Notes: generated from the sequence alone by a model not told the origin. DNA of 46,817 nt from Baaleninema simplex PCC 7105 (GCF_000332355.1 NZ_KB235958.1:1634609-1681425); one strand, 5' to 3'; positions 26,714-36,334 are shown, counted from the stretch's first letter. Translations and numbers: made by a program.

Positions 26714-27787
26714 GTGCCAACATCCGCCAAGTATCTGATCGTCGGATCGACCGAACCCTACAGCGGTAAAACTTCCACCCTGTTGGGACTCGCCCGTCAG
26801 TTTCAAGAAAAAGGATTTCAACTCGCCTGCGGACAGCCTATCGCCTCGGGAACCACCGATCCGTGGCTGGGACGTCCGCCTGAAGATGAAGTACAGTTCT
26901 TGGCGCAACAGTTAAGCCTCGATGCCGATCGCACGCTGTCTCCCCTGTTGCGGACGAACGAGGAAGCGATTCACAAGCGCATTCGCGGCGAAGATACCAC
27001 CGACTACCACCAGCACATCGCCGAGTTATCGACACCCGACGTCGATTTCGTGTTGTGGGAAGGGGTGGGAACCCTCGATGAAGGGAGTGCGTTCGACCTG
27101 TCGTTGCCCCAGTTAGCCGCAGTGGTGGACGCGCGAGTGATTCTGGTGGCTCGCTACGGTTCCCCGAACGCTCTCGAGAAAATTTTGGCAGCAAAACAGC
27201 GTCTGGGCGATCGCTTAGTCGGTATTACCCTCAACGACGTTCCGAACGACGAACTCGATACCACCGTGACCGAACTGAAGGCGTTTTTAGAAGGACGAGG
27301 AATTCCCGTGTTGGGAACGATGCCCCACAGCGCTCTCTTACGCGGCGTCAGCGTGGCGGAGGTGGTGCGCCAACTCAACGCCGAGATTCTCTGCGGGAAA
27401 GAACGGCTCGATTTGAAAATCGAAGGCATTCAAATCGGGGCGATGAGCGTCAACTCGGCCGTGAAGTATTTCCAGCAGCGCCATAACACGGCCATCGTCA
27501 CTGGAGGCGATCGTGCCGACATTCAACTGGCCGCCTTAGAAACCGCCACCCACTGTTTGATTTTGACCGGCCACCGCTTGACACCGCCAGAACTGGTTCT
27601 CAGCCGCGCCGAAGAAGTTGAAATTCCCGTGATTTCTGTCGAACTCGATACTCTGACGACCGTTGAAATTCTCGATCGAATGTTTGGCAGAACCCCCGTT
27701 CGCGATCCTCTCGAACTCGATTACATCTACCAAACCGCCGCCGAACACTTCGACTTCGATCGCCTTCTCGAGTGCCTCGGGGCATAG
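26714..27787 (+). CDS. Phosphotransacetylase-family/BioD-like P-loop and DRTGG protein
   Basis: This 357-residue protein starts at GTG 26714. Residues 1-205 form a dethiobiotin-synthetase-like P-loop domain with GSTEPYSGKTST at 11-22 and a VDFVLWEGVG strand near 112. Residues about 215-330 form a DRTGG-type regulatory domain resembling the N-terminal part of long phosphotransacetylases (MSVNSAVKYF and VTGGDRADIQLAALE). There is no acyl-phosphate catalytic domain, so it is not itself a phosphotransacetylase. The function is unknown; it may sense a nucleotide or metabolite. It follows ebsA by 149 bases. Confidence 0.85.
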   Translation: MPTSAKYLIVGSTEPYSGKTSTLLGLARQFQEKGFQLACGQPIASGTTDPWLGRPPEDEVQFLAQQLSLDADRTLSPLLRTNEEAIHKRIRGEDTTDYHQHIAELSTPDVDFVLWEGVGTLDEGSAFDLSLPQLAAVVDARVILVARYGSPNALEKILAAKQRLGDRLVGITLNDVPNDELDTTVTELKAFLEGRGIPVLGTMPHSALLRGVSVAEVVRQLNAEILCGKERLDLKIEGIQIGAMSVNSAVKYFQQRHNTAIVTGGDRADIQLAALETATHCLILTGHRLTPPELVLSRAEEVEIPVISVELDTLTTVEILDRMFGRTPVRDPLELDYIYQTAAEHFDFDRLLECLGA

Positions 27788-27833
27788 TGATAGAGAACGA
27801 GCAGGGGAGACAAGAGGACAAGGAAGACTTTAA

Positions 27834-27873
27834 CTGTTCACTGTCCCCACTGTTCACTGCTGACTGTTCACTG
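27834..27873 (+). repeat. Three CTGTTCACTG short repeats
   Basis: Identical 10-bp units lie at 27834-27843, 27850-27859 and 27864-27873, separated by 6 and 4 bases, in the gap between the phosphotransacetylase-family and DprA-like genes. Similar CTGTTCCC units occur at about 8200-8236. The role is not evident. Confidence 0.8.
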
Positions 27874-27935
27874 TAAAAAGCCTCCCCATCTCCTGTTACA
27901 ATAGCGAGGTCGTTCAGTTCCGGTCGTACTGTCCT

Positions 27936-28442
27936 TTGAGTCAAGTTACAGAGACCTCCGATAAAGTTGATGTATTTTTGCAGGAGCTGGCTGCCATCCA
28001 GCAGCCTGGCTCTAAACGGATCGCCATTTTGGGGTCGCGCCACGTTCCCATCACACACCAACACCTGATCGAGGTGATGAGTTATGCGTTGGTTTTGGGA
28101 GGCAATCGTTTGATTACCTCCGGTGCTACGGGAACGAACTCGGCCGCCATTCGCGGTGCGATGCGTGCCGACCCCAACCAACTGACAGTAATTCTCCCTC
28201 AGAGTCTCAAACGTCAGGGCAGCGAATCTCGCAAGCAACTCGAACAAGTGATTCATTTGGTCGAACATCCCGAAAACGACCATCTCTCTCTTGCCGAGGC
28301 CAGTGCTACGTGTAACTTGGAAATCGTGTCCCGCTGCCAGCAACTGATTTGTTTTGCGTTTCACGACAGTCACACGCTACTCCAAACCTGTCGCGACGCC
28401 GAAGACCAGCGTAAAATCGTCACGCTGTTCTATTTCGACTAA
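27936..28442 (+). CDS. DprA-like/LOG-type Rossmann protein (DNA recombination-mediator A-like)
   Basis: This 168-residue protein starts at TTG 27936, with an ATG-free N-terminus. A Rossmann-type core contains RIAILGSRHVPITH (about 28-41), GNRLITSGATGTNSAAIRGAM (about 57-77), a PQSLKRQ segment and the terminal VVTLFYFD-like strand. The pattern matches cyanobacterial proteins annotated as DNA recombination-mediator protein A, related in fold to DprA and to LOG phosphoribohydrolases. The true biochemical activity is not established. It is followed 23 bases later by a MAPEG gene on the same strand. Confidence 0.78.
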   Translation: MSQVTETSDKVDVFLQELAAIQQPGSKRIAILGSRHVPITHQHLIEVMSYALVLGGNRLITSGATGTNSAAIRGAMRADPNQLTVILPQSLKRQGSESRKQLEQVIHLVEHPENDHLSLAEASATCNLEIVSRCQQLICFAFHDSHTLLQTCRDAEDQRKIVTLFYFD

Positions 28443-28465
28443 GTCTCGTTTTCGTTTGGGTAAGT

Positions 28466-28882
28466 ATGATGACGGCGTTAGAGTTGTCCGATCCGGCGGT
28501 GTTGCTGTACGCGATCGCCGTCGCTGCTGCTTCGATTTATTTTCCATACTTGTTTGTTGCGTATGCCCGGTTTCGCATCGGCTACGACTTGTCTGCCCCC
28601 CGTGCCATGTTCGACAAACTACCTCCTTACGCCCAACGTGCCGCTTGGGGCCATCAAAACGCGTTGGAAAGTTTTATGCCTTTTGCGGCAGCAGCGTTAA
28701 TCGTTTACGTGGTGGGTGTCAGCTCGCCTTGGGCGTCGGCAGCAGCGGTCACGTTTGTCGTTGCGCGGTGGCTGCACGCAATATTTTATATTCTCGATGC
28801 TGCTCTGTTGCGATCGGCCTCGTTTGTCGTTGGAGGGTTGGCGACGCTGGTGTTGTTCGTTTTGGGATTGCTAGCCGCTTAG
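28466..28882 (+). CDS. MAPEG family membrane protein
   Basis: This 138-residue integral membrane protein has four predicted helices (about 8-30, 68-86, 88-105 and 112-136). The family signatures are ALESFMPFAAAALI, where the AxxN-x-x-E-type motif is seen as HQNALESF near 62, and ARWLHAIFYILDAALLRSASF near the end. MAPEG proteins in bacteria are glutathione-dependent or of unknown function. It is close downstream of the DprA-like gene and may share its transcript. Confidence 0.88.
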   Translation: MMTALELSDPAVLLYAIAVAAASIYFPYLFVAYARFRIGYDLSAPRAMFDKLPPYAQRAAWGHQNALESFMPFAAAALIVYVVGVSSPWASAAAVTFVVARWLHAIFYILDAALLRSASFVVGGLATLVLFVLGLLAA

Positions 28883-28946
28883 ACGACGGGTAGTATTTCT
28901 CAGTACGGGCAACCTCTGGAGACCAACCAGTCTAAATTTTCGCTCG

Positions 28947-29795
28947 TTAGCGATCGTCGCCGAAGGTTTTGCCGTCGGGCATAATTGCTCGAGTCAAAAC
29001 GGCGTCGCGAAAATTGGTTTTATAAATTTTCGCACTCATTAAAATGGCTTCGGTGAGAATCGCGCCCGTCAAGTTCGACCAACTCAGTTTAGTGCGGTAA
29101 AGACTCGCCCCCGTCAAATCTGCACCTCGGAGCGTTGCCCAACTGAGATTGGCCGCTCGAAGCTGGGATTTCGACAAATCGACGCCTGCTAAATTCGCAC
29201 CGCTGAGTTTGGCAAAACTCAGATCGGCACGAGCCATTTTCGCTTGGGATAAATTTGCACCGTTCATCACCGATTTCATCAAGTTGGCATCTTCTAAATT
29301 GGCTTGAGTGAGAACGGCGATCGAAAGATTCGCACTTTCTAGCATCGCACCTTTTAACGAGGCGTTGGTCAGGTTCGAGCGGCTTAAGTTGGCTTCCCGT
29401 AAAATTGCATCGTTGAAGTTCGTACTACTGAGATCGGCTTCGTTTAAAATTGTTTCGATTAACGTCGATCGCGCCAGAGAAACACCGCGCAACTTTGCTC
29501 CCCGTAAATTCGCTTCGGTGAGTTGAGCGTCAGAAAGATCGGCTTCAAATAATTTGCAAGAAATCAAATTGGCATCTTGCAAGTTCGCCCCGTTAAAACT
29601 CGCACCTTGCAACTGACACTCGCGTAAGTTCACCCCTCGAAGGTTGGCATTTTGAAAATTCACGTAAGCGAGGTTGGACTCTCGTAAGTTCGCCCCTTGT
29701 AAGTTCGCTCCCGCTAACATACTGTGGGCAAGGTCGCTCTCTCGAAAATCTCGCTCCCCGGCTTCGTATCGCTGTAGTAGTTCGTCGGCGTTCAT
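28947..29795 (-). CDS. Pentapeptide-repeat protein
   Basis: This 282-residue protein is built almost entirely of A(N/D)L-x-x pentapeptides, roughly residues 20-275. They are expected to form a right-handed quadrilateral beta-helix of about a dozen turns. A short N-terminal segment (MNADELLQRYEAGERDF) is the usual leader of cyanobacterial members. No other domain is attached. Functions of this abundant family are mostly unknown. The repeats are regular with no break. Confidence 0.93.
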   Translation of the reverse strand: MNADELLQRYEAGERDFRESDLAHSMLAGANLQGANLRESNLAYVNFQNANLRGVNLRECQLQGASFNGANLQDANLISCKLFEADLSDAQLTEANLRGAKLRGVSLARSTLIETILNEADLSSTNFNDAILREANLSRSNLTNASLKGAMLESANLSIAVLTQANLEDANLMKSVMNGANLSQAKMARADLSFAKLSGANLAGVDLSKSQLRAANLSWATLRGADLTGASLYRTKLSWSNLTGAILTEAILMSAKIYKTNFRDAVLTRAIMPDGKTFGDDR

Positions 29796-29874
29796 GCTGG
29801 TTCGATTCGCTAAATTTCAGTGTAGATGACGTTGACAATCTTCTCCAAACGCGGTCGGTTTTAATTGTCTAACG

Positions 29875-29910
29875 GGGACTCCCCGCCAGGAGAGGTGATT
29901 TCACCTTTTA
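29875..29910 (+). promoter_or_regulatory. Dyads in the ilvD leader region
   Basis: Two small inverted repeats lie in the 249-base gap between divergent genes. GGGGACTCCCC ends near 29884, and AGGTGA/TCACCT at 29893-29906 is followed by TTTTA. They could form a weak attenuator-like hairpin in an ilvD leader or be operator half-sites. They are too short to name. Confidence 0.3.
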
Positions 29911-30044
29911 ATACCATCTGCGATCTTTTCGTCGCTGCCAAGTGTTCGATATTCTGACAAAATCGAAACAGAGCGTGATTTCGTTCGCCGAGTTGAAGAA
30001 ACACAGCGATCGCCTATTCTATACGTTCGGGGAGAAGACGGAAA

Positions 30045-31733
30045 ATGCCGGATAATTTGCGTAGTCGAATCGTTACGGAAGGAGACGCTCGAACCCCCAA
30101 CCGTGCGATGTTGCGGGCGGTGGGCTTTGGTGACGAGGATTTTTCTAAACCCATCGTCGGCGTGGCCAACGGGTTCAGCACCATTACCCCTTGCAATCTG
30201 GGACTCGACGATTTAGCCAAACGTGCTGAAGCTGGAATTCACGCGGCCGGTGGAATGCCACAGAAATTCGGCACGATTACCATCAGCGACGGCATTTCGA
30301 TGGGAACGGAAGGAATGAAATATTCCCTGGTGTCTCGGGAAGTCATCGCCGATTCGATCGAAACGGTCTGTAACGGTCAAAGTCTCGATGGCGTCATCGC
30401 TCTCGGCGGCTGCGATAAAAATATGCCTGGGGCGCTCATCGCGATCGCTCGCCTCAATATCCCGTCGGTGTTCGTCTACGGCGGAACCATCAAACCGGGA
30501 CATCATAACGGGCGCGACCTCAACATCGTCAGCGCCTTTGAAGCGGTCGGCCAGCACAGTGCTGGTAAAATTGACGACGACGAACTCAAAGCCGTCGAAC
30601 GCAACGCCTGTCCGGGGGCGGGATCTTGCGGCGGAATGTACACGGCTAATACTATGTCGTCGGCGATCGAAGCGATGGGGTTGAGTTTGATGTACTCCTC
30701 GACGATGGCCGCCGAAGATGCCGAAAAAGCTGAAAGCGCCGAAGCGTCGGGAAACGTTCTGATCGAAGCGATTCGCCAGCAAATCTTACCCGAACACCTG
30801 CTGACCCGCAAAGCCTTTGAAAACGCGATCGCCGTCATTATGGCCGTTGGCGGTTCTACTAACTCCGTCTTACACCTGTTGGCGATCGCCAACGCCATCG
30901 GTGTCGAGTTAACCATTGACGACTTCGAGACCATCCGTCAAAAGGTTCCCGTGTTGTGCGACCTCAAGCCCAGCGGTCGCTATCTGACGGTAGACTTTCA
31001 CCGCGTTGGAGGCGTACCGCTGGTGATGAAAATGCTGCTCGATCGCGGCTTAATTCACGGCGACGCCCTCACCGTCACGGGAAAAACCATCGCCGAACAA
31101 CTGGCCGACGTTCCCTCGGAACCGCCAACTGGTCAAGATGTGATTCGTCCTTGGGACGATCCTGTCTATCAGAAGGGACACTTAGCGATTCTCAAAGGCA
31201 ATCTAGCGACGGAAGGGGCAGTGGCCAAAATCAGCGGCGTGAAAAATCCCAAAATCGTCGGTCCGGCGCGAGTGTTCGAGTCCGAGGAAGACTGTCTCAA
31301 GGCGATTCTCGCAGGAAGCATCAAAGCCGGAGACATCGTCGTCGTCCGCTACGAAGGTCCTAAAGGCGGCCCGGGAATGCGGGAAATGTTAGCGCCGACT
31401 TCTGCCATTATCGGGGCGGGATTGGGCGATTCTGTGGGCTTACTGACGGACGGACGCTTTTCTGGCGGAACTTACGGCATGGTGGTCGGTCACGTCGCCC
31501 CTGAAGCGGCGGTAGGCGGCAACATCGCCCTCGTCGAAGAAGGAGACACCATCACGATTGACGCCCATCAGAAATTGCTTCACCTGCACGTTTCCGACGA
31601 GGAGTTAGCGAAGCGGCGCGAGGCTTGGAAACCCCGAGAACCGCGCTATCGTCGTGGCGTCTTGGCCAAATATGCCAAGTTGGTGTCCTCGAGCAGTGTC
31701 GGTGCGGTAACAGATCTGAATTTGGATCTGTAG
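30045..31733 (+). CDS. ilvD: Dihydroxy-acid dehydratase
   Basis: This 562-residue iron-sulfur enzyme catalyses the third step of valine, leucine and isoleucine biosynthesis. The cluster cysteines appear in TPCNLG (C50), GCDKNMPG (near 124) and [18 protein letters not shown] (near 190-207). The substrate-binding GGPGMREML and [11 protein letters not shown] motifs are near the C-terminus. The length is typical of the family. The ATG at 30045 is preceded by GGGAGAAGACGGAAA. It stands alone on this strand. Confidence 0.97.
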   Translation: MPDNLRSRIVTEGDARTPNRAMLRAVGFGDEDFSKPIVGVANGFSTITPCNLGLDDLAKRAEAGIHAAGGMPQKFGTITISDGISMGTEGMKYSLVSREVIADSIETVCNGQSLDGVIALGGCDKNMPGALIAIARLNIPSVFVYGGTIKPGHHNGRDLNIVSAFEAVGQHSAGKIDDDELKAVERNACPGAGSCGGMYTANTMSSAIEAMGLSLMYSSTMAAEDAEKAESAEASGNVLIEAIRQQILPEHLLTRKAFENAIAVIMAVGGSTNSVLHLLAIANAIGVELTIDDFETIRQKVPVLCDLKPSGRYLTVDFHRVGGVPLVMKMLLDRGLIHGDALTVTGKTIAEQLADVPSEPPTGQDVIRPWDDPVYQKGHLAILKGNLATEGAVAKISGVKNPKIVGPARVFESEEDCLKAILAGSIKAGDIVVVRYEGPKGGPGMREMLAPTSAIIGAGLGDSVGLLTDGRFSGGTYGMVVGHVAPEAAVGGNIALVEEGDTITIDAHQKLLHLHVSDEELAKRREAWKPREPRYRRGVLAKYAKLVSSSSVGAVTDLNLDL

Positions 31734-31748
31734 CGGTTAAGATTCAGG

Positions 31749-31831
31749 AGTTACGCATCTACACCATTTGTAGGGTGGGAAATGCCCACCGACCTCTCCA
31801 TTTAGTGTGATTTCCGTCGAACTGCGTAAGT
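31749..31831 (+). mobile_element. MITE B, copy 1 (83 bp)
   Basis: This 83-bp element starts AGTTACGCA and ends TGCGTAAGT, so the ends are near-perfect inverted repeats. The interior contains TTTGTAGGGTGGG-AAATGCCCACC (a small palindrome) and TTTAGTGTGAT. An inverted copy of the same length lies at 45297-45379, and a left fragment at about 6083-6112. It begins 15 bases after the ilvD stop, so it may end that transcript. Confidence 0.8.
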
Positions 31832-31932
31832 CTTAAGATTGTTGGTGCGTGACGAGCGATCGCTCTCACGATTCACACTCGATTTTTCAAGTCACGCACC
31901 CAACGACTGGTGACTGTCTCGACGATCGACTA

Positions 31933-33201
31933 TCAATTAACAAATACACTTTTCGAGACAATTCGTGTTTGTTTGCAATCGCGATCGGATAGTTGTTTCC
32001 CCATCTTGAGGTGTGATACCGTCGTTTTTAACACTTCTGCCGCTCGGGTGTCTTTTAACTGCAACGCTGTTTTAATGGCTGCTTGTAACATCGTTACGGC
32101 ATCGCTGCGATCGCCTTGACGTAGCTTGGCTTCTGCAATTTGAATTTGACGGTATTTTGCCAGTGCCAACACCCAGCGGGTGACGTGGGGTGCTTCCGAG
32201 GGAATGTAGGGATAGGTGACGTTCGCCTCGACGGAGGAAACCTGAGAGACGAACGGGTTTTCAGTCGATACTGGATTGGTGTAGCGTACCCGCACCTCCG
32301 CCACGGGATGTTGTCCTTCGGGGAGTCCCTCAAGGTAGAGGTTGGCGATCGCCACTCGCGCCGCGTTCGTCATCACATCTCCCAAGCGCACGGACACCCA
32401 ACCCTCTTTTGAGATTTCTGGGGGCAGTTCGTCGGCCGATACGGGAGATAATTCTTTGGTTTCGGGTTCCACTTGCGCTAGCGGTTTGAACTGTGCCAGA
32501 CGCACCCCTGGGGACAAGCGAAACTCTAAATAGGCGTTCGTTAAGGCGACAGAACGCGCGCGATCGAACAATCGGCCCAAAGCCGCGATGGCGTCGTTGG
32601 GGGTTTCGACGTACACCAAACTTCCCCCACTCGCGTCGGCAATGCGTTCTAAAATATCGGTATTCCAGCGATCGCCAAACCCCAGCACGTTCAACGTTAG
32701 GTTGTTTTGTGCGGCCAGTTGCGCCAATTTCAGACAGCGATCGTCGCTACCGTGTTCGTTGTCGCCGTCGGTCAGGACGAACGCTTGGGAGACGCGATGT
32801 TGTCTGCCTTTAAACAGTTCGTGAATTCCTCGTTTTAACCCTTCGTCGAGCGCCGTTCCGCCTCGCGCCTGAATTTTACCGATCGATCCCTTCACCCACG
32901 CCGGATACAACAGGGGTTGGTTGTTGACTAGCACCGTCGCCTGACGGTCGAAGGCGACCACAGACAAGTGATCGAGCAGAGACAGGCGATCGACGAGGCG
33001 CTGTGTCGCCTGTTTGACTGTGGCGAGGGGATAGCCTGCCATCGACCCGCTGCGATCGACGATCGAACAAAGATTGAGCGGAATCGGTCGTGCGGTCGAA
33101 TCCGCCACCGCAGCAACAGAAACGGCCAGTTGTCGCTGATGGATCGAGCGCGTCGCATCCAGATTCGGATCGCTCAGAGCAGTTTCGAGACGAACGTTCA
33201 T
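31933..33201 (-). CDS. von Willebrand factor A domain protein
   Basis: This 422-residue protein has a vWA domain at about residues 40-215. An intact MIDAS metal-binding site is formed by DRSGSM (49-54), a threonine in the domain, and VLTDGDNEHG (near 142-150). The C-terminal half has a beta-sandwich-like region (FRLSPGVRLAQFKPL and later VRVRYTNPVSTENPFVSQ) and a helical tail rich in Lys/Gln that resembles a TPR-like segment. Cyanobacteria encode many such single proteins. The partner is unknown. No signal peptide is seen. Confidence 0.85.
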   Translation of the reverse strand: MNVRLETALSDPNLDATRSIHQRQLAVSVAAVADSTARPIPLNLCSIVDRSGSMAGYPLATVKQATQRLVDRLSLLDHLSVVAFDRQATVLVNNQPLLYPAWVKGSIGKIQARGGTALDEGLKRGIHELFKGRQHRVSQAFVLTDGDNEHGSDDRCLKLAQLAAQNNLTLNVLGFGDRWNTDILERIADASGGSLVYVETPNDAIAALGRLFDRARSVALTNAYLEFRLSPGVRLAQFKPLAQVEPETKELSPVSADELPPEISKEGWVSVRLGDVMTNAARVAIANLYLEGLPEGQHPVAEVRVRYTNPVSTENPFVSQVSSVEANVTYPYIPSEAPHVTRWVLALAKYRQIQIAEAKLRQGDRSDAVTMLQAAIKTALQLKDTRAAEVLKTTVSHLKMGKQLSDRDCKQTRIVSKSVFVN

Positions 33202-33471
33202 AGACGGTTTGACGGATAAGAGTCGCGATCGGTTCCAACCCCACGGCCGATCGCCCCGATTCCGTGAATCTACGTAAAAGATGACGCGAGCAGTTGGCGA
33301 TCGCCCGTGATTTCAATTACTGTAGGCGATGAAGCGATCGCTCGGATGAGGAAATCGGGCGTCTGTGGACTCACCGGAAAAGCTGTCTCGAATCCCTCAA
33401 CAAGTTAAGATGTATTAAAGACAGCGCGGTTCGGACAACCGCAGCACGTACACCGAGCAAGGGAAGCGCCA

Positions 33472-34134
33472 ATGAACCTACCGATTCAAGCCGTTCAATC
33501 TCCCTACTACGGCTCGCCACCCAACCGTACTCCGCCCCCCGATTTACCCTCTCTGCTACTCAAAGAGCGGATCGTGTATTTAGGGATGCCCCTCGTTCCC
33601 GCCGTGACGGAATTGATTATCGCGCAGTTGTTGTATTTGCAATACGACGATCCCGATAAACCCATCAAAATCTATATCAATTCCACGGGAACCTCCAATT
33701 ACGGCGGGGAGCCGATCGGCTTTGAAACCGAAGCATTCGCCATTTGCGACACCCTCCGTTACATCAAACCCCCCGTTCACACCATCTGTTTGGGAACGGC
33801 TATGGGAATGGCGGCGATGTTGCTCTCGGCAGGCACGAAAGGCTGTCGGGCCAGTTTGCCCCACGCCTCGATCGTCCTTCACCAGCCGAAAAGCTTCGCA
33901 CGAGGTCAGGCGACCGACATTCAAATCCGAGCCAAAGAAGTGATCGCCAACAAAGATACGATGTTGGAGATTTTGTCGCAAAATACCGGGCAATCGAAAG
34001 AGAAAGTTGCTAAAGACATGGATCGGATGCTCTATATGACGCCGGAAACCGCCCAGGAATACGGCATCATCGATAAAATCCTCGCCAGCGAAAAAGGCGA
34101 CAAACACTCGAAGAAACTGGCTGGTGTCAACTAG
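33472..34134 (+). CDS. clpR: Inactive Clp protease subunit ClpR
   Basis: This 220-residue ClpP-fold protein lines up with the downstream ClpP throughout. At the nucleophile position the sequence reads GTAMGMAAM where ClpP3 has GLAASMGSF, so the catalytic serine is glycine. The catalytic aspartate of DRDFF is also lost (DRMLY). The histidine in LHQPK remains. ClpR is a structural subunit of the essential cyanobacterial ClpP3/R core, the counterpart of the chloroplast core, which is fed by ClpC. The clpR-clpP3 order agrees with other cyanobacteria. The N-terminus (MNLPIQAVQSPYYG) is typical. Confidence 0.93.
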   Translation: MNLPIQAVQSPYYGSPPNRTPPPDLPSLLLKERIVYLGMPLVPAVTELIIAQLLYLQYDDPDKPIKIYINSTGTSNYGGEPIGFETEAFAICDTLRYIKPPVHTICLGTAMGMAAMLLSAGTKGCRASLPHASIVLHQPKSFARGQATDIQIRAKEVIANKDTMLEILSQNTGQSKEKVAKDMDRMLYMTPETAQEYGIIDKILASEKGDKHSKKLAGVN

Positions 34135-34167
34135 GCGATCGCCGATTGTCCTCTGTCGTGTTGGGCA

Positions 34168-34224
34168 GCACTCGTTAGAACTGCACTCGTTAGAACTGCA
34201 CTCGTTAGAACTGCACTCGTTATA
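34168..34224 (+). repeat. 15-bp tandem repeats between clpR and clpP3
   Basis: Three perfect 15-bp units (GCACTCGTTAGAACT) occupy 34168-34212 and a partial fourth runs to 34224. The last unit leads directly into the AAGGGAG ribosome binding site of clpP3. They lie in the transcript between two subunits that must be made in fixed proportion, so the number of units may influence relative expression. Confidence 0.9.
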
Positions 34225-34241
34225 AGGGAGTACTCACAGCT

Positions 34242-34838
34242 ATGCCGATCGGCGTACCTAAAGTTCCGTATCAGATGCCTGGGGATACTTATACCCAGTG
34301 GATCGACATTTACAACCGTCTGTATCGCGAACGTATTATCTTCATCGGTCGCGATATCGACGACGAGCTGGCGAACCAGGTCATCGCCGTTATGCTCTAT
34401 CTGGCTTCGGAAGATCCCGACAAAGATATTATGCTCTACATCAACTCTCCCGGTGGGTTGGTGAGTGCGGGCATGGCGATTTACGACACCATGCAGCACA
34501 TTAAATCTGACGTGGTTACGATCTGCGTTGGATTGGCGGCGTCGATGGGGTCGTTTCTCTTAGCAGCGGGAACGCCGGGCAAGCGTTTGGCTCTGCCCCA
34601 CTCGCGCATCATGATCCACCAACCCTCTGGGGGAACGCGCGGTCAAGCCAGCGACATTCAAATCGAAGCTAAGGAAATTTTACGGATTCGCCAGCAGTTA
34701 AACGAAATTTACGCGACGAATACCGGACAGCCCATCGAGAAGATCGAAAAGGATATGGATCGCGACTTCTTTCTGTCCGCAGCGGAGGCGAAAGAGTACG
34801 GATTGGTCGATCGCGTCCTTGAAGGAAACCCTGTCTAG
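34242..34838 (+). CDS. clpP3: ATP-dependent Clp protease proteolytic subunit (ClpP3)
   Basis: This 198-residue serine protease has an intact triad: serine in GLAASMGSF, histidine in MIHQPSGG and aspartate in [11 protein letters not shown]. Together with ClpR it forms the mixed ClpP3/R core used by ClpC in cyanobacteria. It begins 107 bases downstream of clpR across a 15-bp repeat tract. A GGGAG ribosome binding site (34226-34230) precedes the ATG by 11 bases. Confidence 0.95.
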   Translation: MPIGVPKVPYQMPGDTYTQWIDIYNRLYRERIIFIGRDIDDELANQVIAVMLYLASEDPDKDIMLYINSPGGLVSAGMAIYDTMQHIKSDVVTICVGLAASMGSFLLAAGTPGKRLALPHSRIMIHQPSGGTRGQASDIQIEAKEILRIRQQLNEIYATNTGQPIEKIEKDMDRDFFLSAAEAKEYGLVDRVLEGNPV

Positions 34839-34901
34839 ATTCCGATTGTGTTTTTCCCTCGGTCACAGCCGGGGGAATCCTTTTGTCTTGTAATCCGAGA
34901 G

Positions 34902-35495
34902 ATGGAGCCGATCGACGACTATCGTGTTTTAGGATTGACCGCCAACGCCACCCTCGAGGACGTCAAAGCCTCTTATCGGCGTTTGGCTCGGCGTTACCAC
35001 CCCGACCTCAACCCAGGACTCCCGGCGGAAAAATTCGTCGAACTACACGCAGCGTACCAACGGTTGTTGCAAACTGCTCGAGCGAGCGGCGATCGCCCAG
35101 TCACGCCGCCCCCAAAACCCCAACCCCAACCCCAACCGAAATCTCCGTTTCGGCACAATCCCCATTTGTCGGAACTCGAACGTCAGCTTAAAACCCAAGC
35201 GTACTATCGCTTGCAACGGCTGTTTCGCCAGCAGAAGTTCCCTCACGCCATCGCCCTCGTAGAAGGACTCGCTCACCGACTTTCATCTGATGTTGAAGTG
35301 CGTCAGTGGCAGGCGGTCACGTATCAGAAGTTCGGCCGCTACTGCATCGAACGGCGGCAGTTCCAAAAAGCGCGGATTTATTTGAAAAAATCCCTGCGAA
35401 CCGACCCCCATAACCGCGCCTTGTGGCTGGAGGTCGAACGGGATTTTCGCCGTTTGGAACGGTTGATGTCTCAGAAGGTACGGCGATCGCGTTAG
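34902..35495 (+). CDS. J-domain (DnaJ-like) protein with TPR-like tail
   Basis: This 197-residue protein starts at ATG 34902 (MEPIDDYRVLGL). The J domain spans residues about 5-62 with the Hsp70-activating HPD at 33-35. A Pro/Gln-rich linker (about 76-95) follows, and the C-terminal half is helical and resembles TPR repeats (RLFRQQKFPHAIALVEGLAHRL and YLKKSLRTDPHNRALWLE). It therefore recruits DnaK to an unknown client. It shares its last 4 bases with the convergent DUF3747 gene. Confidence 0.9.
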   Translation: MEPIDDYRVLGLTANATLEDVKASYRRLARRYHPDLNPGLPAEKFVELHAAYQRLLQTARASGDRPVTPPPKPQPQPQPKSPFRHNPHLSELERQLKTQAYYRLQRLFRQQKFPHAIALVEGLAHRLSSDVEVRQWQAVTYQKFGRYCIERRQFQKARIYLKKSLRTDPHNRALWLEVERDFRRLERLMSQKVRRSR

Positions 35496-36334
35496 CGTTC
35501 GGGACTGACCAGTTCCGGTAACGGTGACGGAGGGTTCCGAAAGGCTTCTCGGGGTTGCAGCGGGGGAACGACGGAGGCGTCGTCGGGTTCGGTCTCTTCC
35601 AACATCGTCTCGTCGAGCAACTCCTCGTCGGAAACGGCTTCGGGGACGGTCGGGGTTTCCCCGAACTCGATCGTGATGTCGGGGTCTTCGGCCTCGTCGA
35701 GGGTCAGCGTCGCATCGACGGGAACCTCGGGAGTCGTCGTCGCCGTGGCGGGTTGAGAAGGGGTCTCGAGTTGGGTAAATTCCGCTAACGTCAGGTCGTG
35801 GGTAAGATAGATATGGCCCAGCGTTCGCCCTTGATAGGTTCGTCGCGTCAACCGCCAACCGGGATCGAGGTAAATCCGTGTAAAGCCGGAGGTCAACCCT
35901 CGGGTGCGACCGATTTCGAGTTGAGGTAAATTCCGGTTGAGACCGAAGGGCAATCCGATTAAGACGAGTTCGCTGCCACGCTGAACGACCCGCAGGCTGT
36001 ACTGCATTCCGAGATCGCGATCGCCCATGCGAATGGAGTAGCCGTTGCTGTCGGTGGCACGTCCGCAAATTCCAGTAAAGTCAAAGTCGAGAAGTAACGG
36101 CTCGACGGCAGTGGGATTCGTGCCGCGTTCGGTCCAACAGGGTCGCGTGTCGGCAATTTGCTCGACGAGGAGCAGTTGGTAGCCGTTGGTTTGACCGATG
36201 GGTGCGGCGATGGCGATAAAATCCGCGCGTTCGACTTCGCTAGACTCGAAGGCGGTCGCCAAGGCCGAGCCAGTCGTTCCCACAGTGGAAAATACTACTG
36301 TAGCTAGAGCAGTCAGTCGTCGGGCTAGTTTCAT
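35492..36334 (-). CDS. DUF3747 domain-containing exported protein
   Basis: This 280-residue protein starts at ATG 36334 (MKLARRLTALATVVFS). A GGGGGG run lies just upstream, and an in-frame start 75 bases further up gives a poor signal. The N-terminal 22-26 residues are a signal peptide ending near SALA. The DUF3747 region covers about 28-170: FNxSEVxxxDFIAIAAPIG, QLLLVEQI, CW, FDFTGICGRATDSNGYSIR and LNRNLPQLEIGRT. The C-terminal 100 residues are acidic and proline-rich with no recognisable domain. The family is cyanobacterial and of unknown function. It is a periplasmic or surface protein. Confidence 0.85.
   Translation of the reverse strand: MKLARRLTALATVVFSTVGTTGSALATAFESSEVERADFIAIAAPIGQTNGYQLLLVEQIADTRPCWTERGTNPTAVEPLLLDFDFTGICGRATDSNGYSIRMGDRDLGMQYSLRVVQRGSELVLIGLPFGLNRNLPQLEIGRTRGLTSGFTRIYLDPGWRLTRRTYQGRTLGHIYLTHDLTLAEFTQLETPSQPATATTTPEVPVDATLTLDEAEDPDITIEFGETPTVPEAVSDEELLDETMLEETEPDDASVVPPLQPREAFRNPPSPLPELVSPER

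Noticed and set aside
35283-36068. A 261-codon minus-strand frame overlapping the DUF3747 and J-domain genes
   Set aside because: It is Arg/Ser/Pro-rich, overlaps two genes with recognisable domains and is a frame shadow of DUF3747.
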